Shown here piece by piece: positions 53,598 through 61,552 of a DNA stretch of 64,000 bases (positions are counted from its first letter, which is position 1; each line of letters starts with the position of its first letter). The stretch is from assembly GCF_001425865.1 (NCBI RefSeq), contig NZ_LMDS01000004.1, forward strand, positions 1,249,589 through 1,313,588. Reading direction: 5' to 3'. This DNA is from Rhizobacter sp. Root404. Its GTDB lineage: Bacteria; Pseudomonadota; Gammaproteobacteria; Burkholderiales; Burkholderiaceae_C. The notes beneath the pieces were generated by a model. It was not told where the DNA came from. It did no database searches and saw nothing but the letters and a program-made list of their open reading frames with translations. A program made the position numbers and the translations under genes.

Positions 53598-55910
53598 ATG
53601 CATCTGGACTGCGCAATGTCTGAACCACTCACTCGACTGAAGCTTGTCCATTGCGCGTCAACGCTTGCAGCAGTCTTGATAATCTCCGGCTCGGCCCGTG
53701 CTGCCGAACCTAACGCGTCAGACAACATCGCCAACGACATAGCGCAGGGTCTGAGCAAGGGACTAGGGCTGCTCGGGGGCCTGGTGGACTCGATGGTTAG
53801 TCCGACCGCTGCCGACTTCAAGAAGAAGGTCGCCGAGGGAAAAGTCGAAGAGGCGTTGAGCCTGTACGCAGCGAACGCGAAGGACTTTAAGGCCAAGAGG
53901 GAACTCGATTCTTCGATCAAGTCTTTGCTGGCCGATGCACGGCGAGTGAAAGCTCCGCTGCTCGAGCCCGGAATCGCACAGGTTGAAGAACGGCGCGGCC
54001 AGGGCGATTTCATCAAGGACCCTGTGGGCTTTCGGTCGTTCCTAGATGCTCTACAGCGCGATCGCGCTGCATACGTCGCCTACACCCTTCTTGCGGAAAA
54101 CGCGCCCAGCGACCCGAATCTGCAACGGCTCGACGCCGAAGTGTTGGCTTGCCGGGAGGCGGTTGCAGCGAACAGTTCGGAGGTCTACCAAGCCTTTCCG
54201 CACGAGCGAATCGCCTTCGAATCCGTATTCCCCGAGGTTCCAAATCAGGGCGGTCTGTTTCGAGCTTCGCTGCCCAAGCTTTCCGCACGTCTGGGTCAGC
54301 TAGACGAAGCGAGCCGCAAGGCCTTCATTCGCAACACGAGCACAGCGTGGAAATCCGATCCGGCGCTTCAGTCAGATTTCAGCGAGGTGTTGATCTCGAA
54401 AATGTCGTCCAATCCGAGTCTGCTAGCGAAATTGAAGGCAGCGGACACTGTTGAGGAGTATGGCCTTCGGTCTAGCGCTGCCCAGAGCCGCCCTGCCCTG
54501 TTCGTCGTTGACGGTCCGTCCAAATCAGGGGAGGCCGCCGCTCAGTTCGACAATCCAGCCGACGGGCGGAAATCGGTTCAGCAGGCGAAGGACTACGTCA
54601 GCGACGCCGGAGCGAGACCCGCTATCTTTGTCGTGCTGGACGAGAGCCGAACCGTCCGAAAAATCGTCGACAAGAAGGACGTCGAATCGACTTACGTGTC
54701 TGGTCAGCGGCGGGTTCCGAACTCGCAATACGAGCTCGCCCGCATCAGCTGTCAACGAGCTCAGTCAGATGCCGCTGCGCAAAGCGCGCGAAACACGATG
54801 ACGCCACAGAGATCAGTGCTCGGTTCCGTGCTGCAAGGGCTCGCGGCTGGCCTGTCTGATGGCAACGCAAATCGCGTTTGCCAGCAGTTCGCCGAAACGC
54901 CGCCCTACCTGGAGGAAGATGTTTATTCCTCGTACAGCTATGTGGTGTCGGAGATAGAGGTAGCCAGCGTCGCTCGTGGCCGCGTCGTCATGGCTGATGC
55001 ATCGCAGCGGGCCGCCGAGTCGTATCCTTTTAGCAGGGAGGACAAGAAGACCTACCGCGTGGCATATGGGAAGAAGGATGCCGACCGCTCTGGGGCGAGC
55101 GGATTGATTAGCGATGCCGAGCTGGAGCGGGTTGCTTCCACGGGTCCGTCAATAAATCCCCGAATGCTCGTGCTGGGCGTGGATCCAAATTCCAAGCAGG
55201 TCGGCGATGGCCTTCGGCTGGCATCGCTTTTCGAGCCGACAGGCACTGCGCCAGTCGTACCGATGCGCGTGACAGCTCCTGTCTTGGAAGCAAGCTCTGG
55301 TTCCCGCGGGGGCCTGCAGCAGGCTTCTCTCATGAGCCAGTCTGCTGTTCGCCCGGAAGGCACTTCCGACGTTGATGCGCGGATGAGTTCGGTTGTCGTC
55401 GTCCTGAACCCCAAGGGTTCATTAGGAGCTGGGTTCTATGTCGAGCCCAACCTCATTCTGACCAACTTCCACGTCATTGAAGGTGCGTCGACTGTCGAAC
55501 TACGTGCGTTCAATGGCGACTTGTTCACCGGCAGGGTCGTGCGACGAGACATTCAGTTGGACCTCGCTTTGCTTCGGGTTGATCGCCCCGGACCGCCGGC
55601 CCAGTTCGCCAGCACTGTCCTCAGACCTGGAGAGACGGTGGAAGCAATCGGTCATCCGCGAGGTCTGACGTTCAGTCTGTCGCGCGGTGTGGTTAGCGCC
55701 GTGCGTCAGATGAAGGGCGCGTTGGCCCAAGGCGGCGACAAGGCCCTGCTGATTCAGACCGATACGCCCATAAATCCAGGAAACTCAGGTGGACCGCTGT
55801 TCTTTAATGGTCGTGTGGTGGGTGTGAACACGATGAAGTTCAAAGGTACCGAAGGTATCGGATTCGCTGTGCACTACACTGAAATCGTCAAGTTTCTCAG
55901 TGAGCAATGA
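53598..55910 (+). CDS. Large periplasmic trypsin-like serine protease (S1C type) with N-terminal domain
   Basis: A 770-residue protein. After a signal peptide (LVHCASTLAAVLIISGSARA) come about 560 residues with no recognised domain, which include a helical part and a DEEDVYSSYSYVVSEIEVA-like region. The last 165 residues are a DegP/HtrA-like trypsin domain: GAGFYVEPNLILTNFHVIEG (His625), LDLALLRV (Asp655) and TPINPGNSGGPLFF (Ser730), so the catalytic triad is complete. No PDZ domain follows. Probably a periplasmic protease with a large regulatory or binding part. Confidence 0.87.
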   Translation: MHLDCAMSEPLTRLKLVHCASTLAAVLIISGSARAAEPNASDNIANDIAQGLSKGLGLLGGLVDSMVSPTAADFKKKVAEGKVEEALSLYAANAKDFKAKRELDSSIKSLLADARRVKAPLLEPGIAQVEERRGQGDFIKDPVGFRSFLDALQRDRAAYVAYTLLAENAPSDPNLQRLDAEVLACREAVAANSSEVYQAFPHERIAFESVFPEVPNQGGLFRASLPKLSARLGQLDEASRKAFIRNTSTAWKSDPALQSDFSEVLISKMSSNPSLLAKLKAADTVEEYGLRSSAAQSRPALFVVDGPSKSGEAAAQFDNPADGRKSVQQAKDYVSDAGARPAIFVVLDESRTVRKIVDKKDVESTYVSGQRRVPNSQYELARISCQRAQSDAAAQSARNTMTPQRSVLGSVLQGLAAGLSDGNANRVCQQFAETPPYLEEDVYSSYSYVVSEIEVASVARGRVVMADASQRAAESYPFSREDKKTYRVAYGKKDADRSGASGLISDAELERVASTGPSINPRMLVLGVDPNSKQVGDGLRLASLFEPTGTAPVVPMRVTAPVLEASSGSRGGLQQASLMSQSAVRPEGTSDVDARMSSVVVVLNPKGSLGAGFYVEPNLILTNFHVIEGASTVELRAFNGDLFTGRVVRRDIQLDLALLRVDRPGPPAQFASTVLRPGETVEAIGHPRGLTFSLSRGVVSAVRQMKGALAQGGDKALLIQTDTPINPGNSGGPLFFNGRVVGVNTMKFKGTEGIGFAVHYTEIVKFLSEQ

Positions 55911-56236
55911 AGTTTAGAACTGTCGTCCTAGACGCGCACAGGAATTGCTGGAAACCCAGCTTACCCAGCAGCTGACAAGAAGTCCGGCTCTAGCAATGCG
56001 CAAGAGGAGAATTCGACTGCAGGGCACGCAGATTTACCGCCAGCAAGAACGCTCGCTGGGTTAAGGCACTGTGAATTTGAAGCGTACAGGCGGAATTTTT
56101 AATTGCCGCTTAGAGACCATTGCTTCAGCGCCAATGGGAAATCGGAAGCAGGCGAGTGTCGCAAACATGCCGAGTGCCCGTCAATGCCATCCACAATCAA
56201 CTATCGGTTGCGCGGTGCGCAGCACTAACTGCCAAG
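55911..56236. other. Intergenic stretch
   Basis: About 326 bases after the protease gene. A few short self-complementary pieces (for example CCCAGC...GCTGGG arms) but no clear terminator or gene. Confidence 0.35.
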
Positions 56237-56830
56237 ATGACGTTCAAGAACTTGTTACTGCGCTGGATTCTCCTGGCAGCGATGCTCTTTTCGCTCTTGA
56301 TCCTGTACCACTTCACGGACCGAAGCGCGTTAGCAGGGAAGTTCGTGCCTCACTATGTGCCGATGTCCCAGGAACAGGCACGGCTTGCGGCCGCCCAAAA
56401 ATGCGACACCTCGTACCGCCGCTTTACCGAAAACTGCTCGGCATTGGACCAGCAGGAGGTGGACTTTGTACTCATGGCCCACCGCAGAGACTTCGAAAGA
56501 GAACACATCGAGCCGGTACTCGGCTACTTAGAGAACGTCGGATTTGCTGTTTGCTTCGCATTCGCGGCCGCAGGAATCTGGTTCCTGTGGCAATGGCTGA
56601 CGCTACAGTGGAGCACCCGCATCGCGGGCGCACGCCAAGCATTCGGGTCACTCACCAGTTTGGCGAAGATTGATGAGCGCCTCAAGTCCCGTCGCATGAA
56701 AAAGGCAAACGCTGACTTCTTGACTCTGAAGAACCTGTTCGACAATGGATTGATTTCAGAAGCGGACTTTCTCACTAGAAAAGACCTTCTTGCCGCGTCA
56801 GTGGCAGGTGCCGTCTCGCGAAACCGGTAG
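56237..56830 (+). CDS. Membrane protein with C-terminal SHOCT-like motif
   Basis: A 197-residue protein from the Met at 56237 (the frame is open to 56120 without similarity). One helix lies at the start (LLLRWILLAAMLFSLLILYHF), and a second at about 93-113 (VGFAVCFAFAAAGIWFLWQWL), with a periplasmic loop holding two cysteines between them. The C-terminus has LKNLFDNGLISEADFLTRKDLLA, close to the SHOCT pattern. Function unknown. Confidence 0.65.
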   Translation: MTFKNLLLRWILLAAMLFSLLILYHFTDRSALAGKFVPHYVPMSQEQARLAAAQKCDTSYRRFTENCSALDQQEVDFVLMAHRRDFEREHIEPVLGYLENVGFAVCFAFAAAGIWFLWQWLTLQWSTRIAGARQAFGSLTSLAKIDERLKSRRMKKANADFLTLKNLFDNGLISEADFLTRKDLLAASVAGAVSRNR

Positions 56831-56883
56831 CCGCTCGATCTCGCCATGGCGGTGCTCCAGTTGACCGGCCAATTGGACCCGCA

Positions 56884-56907
56884 GCATTAGGGGGTGCTGC
56901 GGCGGGG
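56884..56907. terminator. Possible bidirectional terminator hairpin
   Basis: CGCAGCA and TGCTGCG pair around a TTAGGGGG loop between the two convergent genes ending at 56830 and 56954. There is no T-run, so a role in termination is only suggested by location. Confidence 0.35.
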
Positions 56908-56953
56908 ATGTCGCAAGGAGGCGACGCTTGCGCCCGAGCCTTGCCTCCACCTC

Positions 56954-58105
56954 TTACCTCAGCACTCGGCAATTTCCGAACTCGCAGCGAATGGCTAACG
57001 AGTCTCCGTTTGCACAAGGAACCGAGTAGGTCTCGTAGCCGCCTCCCTTTGCTGTCAGCGTCAGCTTCGGCGGAGAAGCACACGCTCTCGTCTCTGGCAG
57101 GCGTTCCGCTTGGAACAAGTCTTTTCCACCGGTCAAGCCGAGCGCAACTGGGCCGGTAGTGGCCGGTGCCACGACTCCCACAGCAGCTGGAACTGGAGCT
57201 GAGACTGTCAAAGGGACCGGACGGGACGCGGACAACGGCGTCTCTGGCCCACGTACTGGCGTCACCGCAGTGACATAGGTCACGGGTGCAGACGTCGACG
57301 AAGAGGCCGCCGTCGGAAGCGGCGCGGGAGCGCCCCCAGCAGTCCGTAAGAACTCAAACACGCTCAGTTTTCCGTTGGCCGTCACTTCAAAGCGAATAGC
57401 GTCGTTTGGCGAACCATACTGGTCGCAGCACTTCTTCAGAATCAGTTGCCCTGAGACCATGCGTTGCGGTTCGACGGTGTTTGCCTGAAGGATGGCGTCT
57501 GCGGCCGCTTCCTGTGCTTGAGAGTTGTACTCAATCTGACCGATTCCGATGCCCGTCGCACCACCGACAGCTGCGCCTGCGATCATGCCGCTTGTCGGAT
57601 CGTAGACGCGTATGGTGTTTGAACCATAGAAGCGAGTCACTCCGTAGCGGTTTCCCACGACGCCGGAGTAGTTCGACGTATACGTCTGGCGAGAAGCAGA
57701 GTTGGCGGCGGCGACCGCCGCCGCGCCGCCCAGGATCGCAAGGGCGATTTGCTTCCCGAGCTTTTCTTGTCTGATCTCTTCGACTTTCTCTGTATACGTG
57801 TACAGCGGGACAGGCATCCCGCGATAAAACGCTTTGACGTTATCGACTGAGAAGTTCTGCGCTTGGTCGCTATTGTTCGCATAACCGATCGTGAAAGTCG
57901 GTTGGCTCGTACCCTGCATCTTGAAGGTCGGGTACATGAACAGTTCGTGGTCCGCAGCCTTCTCGGAAAGCGTACCGACGCCTTGAGCGAACTTGAGGGT
58001 TTGCTCAGCAGTGACAACGCGGGGGTGATACGAAACGAGCGTTGAGCAGCCGCCCAAGAAGAATGCACACGCCAGAAAAGCCACACGAGTGATGCACAGG
58101 TTCAT
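56954..58105 (-). CDS. Outer-membrane-type lipoprotein, hypothetical
   Basis: A 383-residue lipoprotein: the signal segment LACAFFLGGC has a classical lipobox (L-G-G-C, lipid-anchor Cys at position 20). The mature protein has a beta-like first half (TFTIGYANNSDQAQNFSVDN), a glycine-rich segment MIAGAAVGGATGIGIGQIEY that is typical of glycine-zipper regions, and a Pro/Ala/Val-rich linker. The end has cysteines (ETRACASPPKL, VPCANGDSLAIRCEFGNCRV). Function unknown. Confidence 0.7.
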   Translation of the reverse strand: MNLCITRVAFLACAFFLGGCSTLVSYHPRVVTAEQTLKFAQGVGTLSEKAADHELFMYPTFKMQGTSQPTFTIGYANNSDQAQNFSVDNVKAFYRGMPVPLYTYTEKVEEIRQEKLGKQIALAILGGAAAVAAANSASRQTYTSNYSGVVGNRYGVTRFYGSNTIRVYDPTSGMIAGAAVGGATGIGIGQIEYNSQAQEAAADAILQANTVEPQRMVSGQLILKKCCDQYGSPNDAIRFEVTANGKLSVFEFLRTAGGAPAPLPTAASSSTSAPVTYVTAVTPVRGPETPLSASRPVPLTVSAPVPAAVGVVAPATTGPVALGLTGGKDLFQAERLPETRACASPPKLTLTAKGGGYETYSVPCANGDSLAIRCEFGNCRVLR

Positions 58106-58227
58106 CTAGTTTCCGATATTCAGGTGAGCTCGCGGGTGGGGCTCGACCATCAGGGGGCTGCGCAGCCCTGCACTTTCCAAATGGACGGACGGCGCTGGTC
58201 AGCCAGCAAAGCTGCCACCTAGCAAGG

Positions 58228-58470
58228 TTAATTGCGGGGCTTAGCAGGCCTGTAAGGATCGACCTTGCCGGTCTTTCCCGTGTGCGGATTGACGTTCGGC
58301 TTGCTAGACCAGTTGTCTCGTCTGGTTCCGTTGGGATTAGTCGCGTGATGAGGAGCAACGTACGTCCCCTGCTTGGTAACGTGTCCCTTCACAGAATGCG
58401 ACCCTCCTTTAGCGGATGCGACAGAGGCGACAGACAGCAGGGCGGCGACGAGAAGTAGGTTGGTGCGCAT
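58228..58470 (-). CDS. Small secreted protein with KGH...GTYVAP motif
   Basis: An 80-residue protein from the Met at 58470. A signal peptide (MRTNLLLVAALLSVASVASA) is followed by one unit: GGSHSVKGHVTKQGTYVAPH, HATNPNGTRRDNWSSKPNVNPHTGKTGK. The same motif occurs inside the larger secreted protein at 51371. These are short exported proteins of unknown function, widespread in proteobacteria. Confidence 0.72.
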   Translation of the reverse strand: MRTNLLLVAALLSVASVASAKGGSHSVKGHVTKQGTYVAPHHATNPNGTRRDNWSSKPNVNPHTGKTGKVDPYRPAKPRN

Positions 58471-58619
58471 CAGTGAGCTAGGCCAGAGCAAAGGTAACCG
58501 ACTGTGTCAGACATTCGTTTCAAGTCAAGCCCCTACGTATGTGGGTGAGCCAGTTAAGCGGTTGGCCAATACTTTCAAGAGTGGAACTCTGGCAAGCTTC
58601 AGTCAAACGCCCCTGTCAC

Positions 58620-59531
58620 ATGCAACGCATCTCGGAGTGCCTAAGCAGTAAGTTCCCCGGCGAGGGACCAACTGCCACTTACCGAGCAGAGCTTGCACGC
58701 ATCTGCTCTGCTTTCGCCGAAAGTGGGTTCGCTGACGGTAAGTACGTCCGCGAGTTGACTCTGGGCCCAGAGGGAACGTTCTGGTCCTGCGTCTCGGAAG
58801 CGCTGATTTTCGACAGGCTGAGATCGCGACTTGCACCCAGGATTTCCATCGGTTCCGGTCCTGACTTTCTGCTCTTGTGCGGTGACACGAAGGTGTGGGT
58901 GGAAGTCGTTTGTCCGGAACCTGTGGGGATTCCTCAAGAATGGCTAAACATTCAGACAAGCACCGCGGTGACGGTCCCCCACGAAGCCATCTTGCTGCGT
59001 TGGACTAGCGTCATAAAGGACAAGGCTGAAAAGCTCATTGGCAGCGCAGACGGCCGAACTGCTGGCTACCTCCAAACTGGCGTGGTCTCACCGAACGACG
59101 TCTACGTCGTCGCGGTGAACGGGTGCCGCCTTCGAAACGGGCCTTTTCCAGCGCTGAACGGCATAAGCCAATTCCCCTATGCAGTGGAAGCCGTGTTTCC
59201 GGTCGGGCCCTATCAGATTCGCATCGACCGAGGAACGCTGAAAGCCGTCGGACAGGGATACCAAGAGCGCTTTAACGTCACCAAGCCTACCGGCGCCAAC
59301 GTTCCAACGTCTGCTTTCCTCGATCCCCGTTACGCACCTGTGAGCGCGATCTGGGCTGTCGATTTCAACGGCGAGGGGATACTTGGCAACTCGGAACCTT
59401 CGGCTTTGGTTCATAACCCCAACGCGGTGCAACCGCTGCCCCGTGACTTTCTGGATGCCGACGTGGAATTTGTCGCTTCTTCACATGGCGATGGCGAGTT
59501 CCTGCTTGAGCGGCACTCGCGCAACGGATAA
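58620..59531 (+). CDS. Hypothetical protein with restriction-endonuclease-like features
   Basis: A 303-residue protein. The first 110 residues contain a possible PD-(D/E)XK core: Glu60 in the helix SEALIFDRL, Asp82 in GSGPDFLLL, and Glu95 in VWVEVVCPEP. The usual lysine two residues after Glu95 is Val, so activity is uncertain or the site is altered. The remainder is an alpha/beta domain not recognised. The Met at 58620 is chosen; the frame is open to 58539. It is followed after 28 bases by an AAA+ ATPase on the same strand, so the two proteins probably act together. Confidence 0.6.
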   Translation: MQRISECLSSKFPGEGPTATYRAELARICSAFAESGFADGKYVRELTLGPEGTFWSCVSEALIFDRLRSRLAPRISIGSGPDFLLLCGDTKVWVEVVCPEPVGIPQEWLNIQTSTAVTVPHEAILLRWTSVIKDKAEKLIGSADGRTAGYLQTGVVSPNDVYVVAVNGCRLRNGPFPALNGISQFPYAVEAVFPVGPYQIRIDRGTLKAVGQGYQERFNVTKPTGANVPTSAFLDPRYAPVSAIWAVDFNGEGILGNSEPSALVHNPNAVQPLPRDFLDADVEFVASSHGDGEFLLERHSRNG

Positions 59532-59559
59532 CTGTTCCTATGTTTTCTGGGAGACCGCA

Positions 59560-61044
59560 ATGATGAACGCCCCTGACATCTACAGCCATCTCAAGGCTCT
59601 AGCAGCGGATGAAGCAGAAGAATTGGTTGCGATTATCGACGCGGGAAAGAGTCCGGATCGTCGAAAAGATGAGCTGCAAGAAGAATTTCGGCAGAAACAT
59701 CAGGCAAGCCTGAGCGATAAAGAGTATTTGGCGCTGTTCGGCACCTATCTGGACTGGTCGATTATCGCGATTCAGAACAGGCTCTATAGCAAAAACGAGC
59801 CCTATGGGAGTCCTCGGTTGCCTCGCAGCATCCCGGATGACGCTCACATTGACAGACGGCCGCTGCTTACCGACGAGCAATGGTCTGAACACCTGAGGGA
59901 CTTCGAACCGATCGTCCTTGCCTGGGCGAAAGTTACGGCTGACTTGATGAGAAGGGGGACCGATGCGGCCGCGACCATACAAGACCACGACCTGTCGGCC
60001 GTTCGCTATCTTGACGCGAAGGGCGCGATAACTAGCACGGACAAGCTGGATGGCATGCAAACCTATAGAAAGATTTACATGGGTGAGCTCCGGTCGCTGT
60101 TGGGGCTGCCGCCAGATGAAGGGATAAACAACCAGCAATTCGGACCTCGGTCTACGGGAGCCAGGAAGCGCGAAGCCCCACGAGCGCACGCACCGTCCTC
60201 GGTAGTTGAAGCTCCTCAAGACAAAACGTCCAACGACCGTCTAGAGAGTTTGCTGGCAGCTCTGGATGACTTGGTCGGAATGCATCCTGTAAAGGAAGAA
60301 GTTCGAAAGCTGGTTGACCTTATTCGTGTCAACAAGCTGCGCGAGTCGCGTGGAATTCCGGCAAATACTTTATCTCATCATTTAGTCTTTTTCGGCAATC
60401 CAGGCACCGGGAAGACCACAGTCGCAAGGCTAGTCGGAATGCTCTTCAAAGAGCTTGGCCTTTTGTCGAAAGGTCATCTGGTTGAGACGGACAGAAGTGG
60501 CATGGTCGCCGGCTATGTCGGCCAGACAGCGCTAAAGACCAAGCAGCTATGCGACTCGGCGGCGGGTGGCATTCTGTTCATTGATGAAGCCTATTCGCTC
60601 AGTCAAAATCAGAATGACTTCGGGCAGGAGGCATTAGAGACGCTGCTCAAGATCATGGAAGACCGCCGAGATGACATGATTGTCATCGTTGCAGGCTATC
60701 CAGACGATATGAACGGCTTTCTGCGAAGCAACCCTGGACTAGAGTCTAGGTTCGCAAAAAGAATTCACTTCCCTGACTACAGTGGGGAGGAGTTGCACCG
60801 CATATACGAGGGATATCTTCGAAGAGCCAGTATGAAGGAGACGAACGACGCTTTATTGAAATCGTCTCGATTGCTGACGGAAGCAGCAGCGTCTGCCGGC
60901 AAAGGCTTTGGCAATGGGCGATTCGCCCGAAATTTGTTCGAGCGCACGATGGAACGGCACGCGAGTCGGATAAGCCGTTCTGGGCAGTTCGACGACTCGT
61001 CCTTGCTAACAGTGGAAGCGCCAGACATCCAGGAGCCGGGATGA
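59560..61044 (+). CDS. AAA+ ATPase of the CbbX/SpoVK type
   Basis: A 494-residue protein. Residues 1-225 are helical and not recognised, followed by a charged linker. The C-terminal 260 residues are a CbbX/SpoVK/EccA-like AAA+ module: Walker A GNPGTGKT at 279-286, the pore-loop segment SGMVAGYVGQTA, Walker B ILFIDEAY with Asp342-Glu343, sensor 1 in VIVAGYPDDM, an arginine finger in NPGLESRF, and sensor 2 in GNGRFARNL. It probably remodels or unfolds a protein partner. It starts 28 bases after the nuclease-like gene. Two ATGs occur in a row; the first is used. Confidence 0.85.
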   Translation: MMNAPDIYSHLKALAADEAEELVAIIDAGKSPDRRKDELQEEFRQKHQASLSDKEYLALFGTYLDWSIIAIQNRLYSKNEPYGSPRLPRSIPDDAHIDRRPLLTDEQWSEHLRDFEPIVLAWAKVTADLMRRGTDAAATIQDHDLSAVRYLDAKGAITSTDKLDGMQTYRKIYMGELRSLLGLPPDEGINNQQFGPRSTGARKREAPRAHAPSSVVEAPQDKTSNDRLESLLAALDDLVGMHPVKEEVRKLVDLIRVNKLRESRGIPANTLSHHLVFFGNPGTGKTTVARLVGMLFKELGLLSKGHLVETDRSGMVAGYVGQTALKTKQLCDSAAGGILFIDEAYSLSQNQNDFGQEALETLLKIMEDRRDDMIVIVAGYPDDMNGFLRSNPGLESRFAKRIHFPDYSGEELHRIYEGYLRRASMKETNDALLKSSRLLTEAAASAGKGFGNGRFARNLFERTMERHASRISRSGQFDDSSLLTVEAPDIQEPG

Positions 61045-61151
61045 TTGATTGCAGCCGTTCCGATCAGCGAATGAGCGATGGACCGGCCGAATCACCTGTC
61101 AACTCCCTACTCCACTTGGACTTACCGAGTGATGAGCGCGGTAGTCTGTAG
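61041..61151 (+). pseudogene. Short frame overlapping the AAA+ stop, possible remnant of a third gene
   Basis: Its ATG overlaps the TGA of the ATPase as ATGA, the usual sign of translational coupling, but the frame ends after 36 codons (start MIDCSRSDQR). This may be the truncated start of a third operon gene, or chance. No family is recognised. Confidence 0.3.
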
Positions 61152-61337
61152 GCCGCCCACGCAAATGGTGCCGGCACGAAACACTCCTCCTCGGCTCCGA
61201 CCTCGAGCCATCTCATAGATTCCCGGCTCAAGGTCAATGTTGAGGCTCTGTCCGTTCTCCAGCTCAGGTTTCATGACTCCATTGACTTTCACAGCGCCCG
61301 CAACTCTATCTGCGAAAGGCCATCTGCCTGCGTTCGG
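61122..61337 (-). pseudogene. Minus-strand gene fragment
   Basis: About 70 codons open between a TGA and the TAA at 61122. The reading AGAVKVNGVMKPELENGQSLNIDLEPGIYEMAR and a closing GGVFRAGTICVGG looks like the C-terminal part of a surface or lipoprotein beta domain (pattern like DUF2846). It has no good start codon, so I regard it as a fragment. Confidence 0.3.
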
Positions 61338-61552
61338 TCAAGCTATGGGAACCGTGAAGAATTTCCTAGGAAACCGCTCGATGGCCACTGGACGTAGTGA
61401 CACAACTACTGGCGCGAGGTGCTAGAGCTCGGGAGACACCGAGCTAGTTACGAGAGCCGTCGCTCAGCAATGCAGCAAATGAGGGCGAACTCGCATAAGC
61501 GCCGATGTGGGAGGGAGACGACGGCTCGTCGCCCTCCTTGCTTAGCGGAGCT
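61152..61552. other. Remaining intergenic region before the peptidase 3' end
   Basis: Apart from the fragment at 61122-61337 and the hairpin at 61505-61535, I see no gene. It contains the 3' untranslated region of the M36 peptidase. Confidence 0.4.
61505..61535 (-). terminator. Hairpin downstream of the M36 peptidase gene
   Basis: On the minus strand GGAGGGCGACGA pairs with TCGTCTCCCTCC around a GCCG loop with 11 of 12 pairs. No T-run follows, but the location 18 bases past the stop suggests termination or mRNA stabilisation. A second copy lies at about 53270. Confidence 0.55.
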
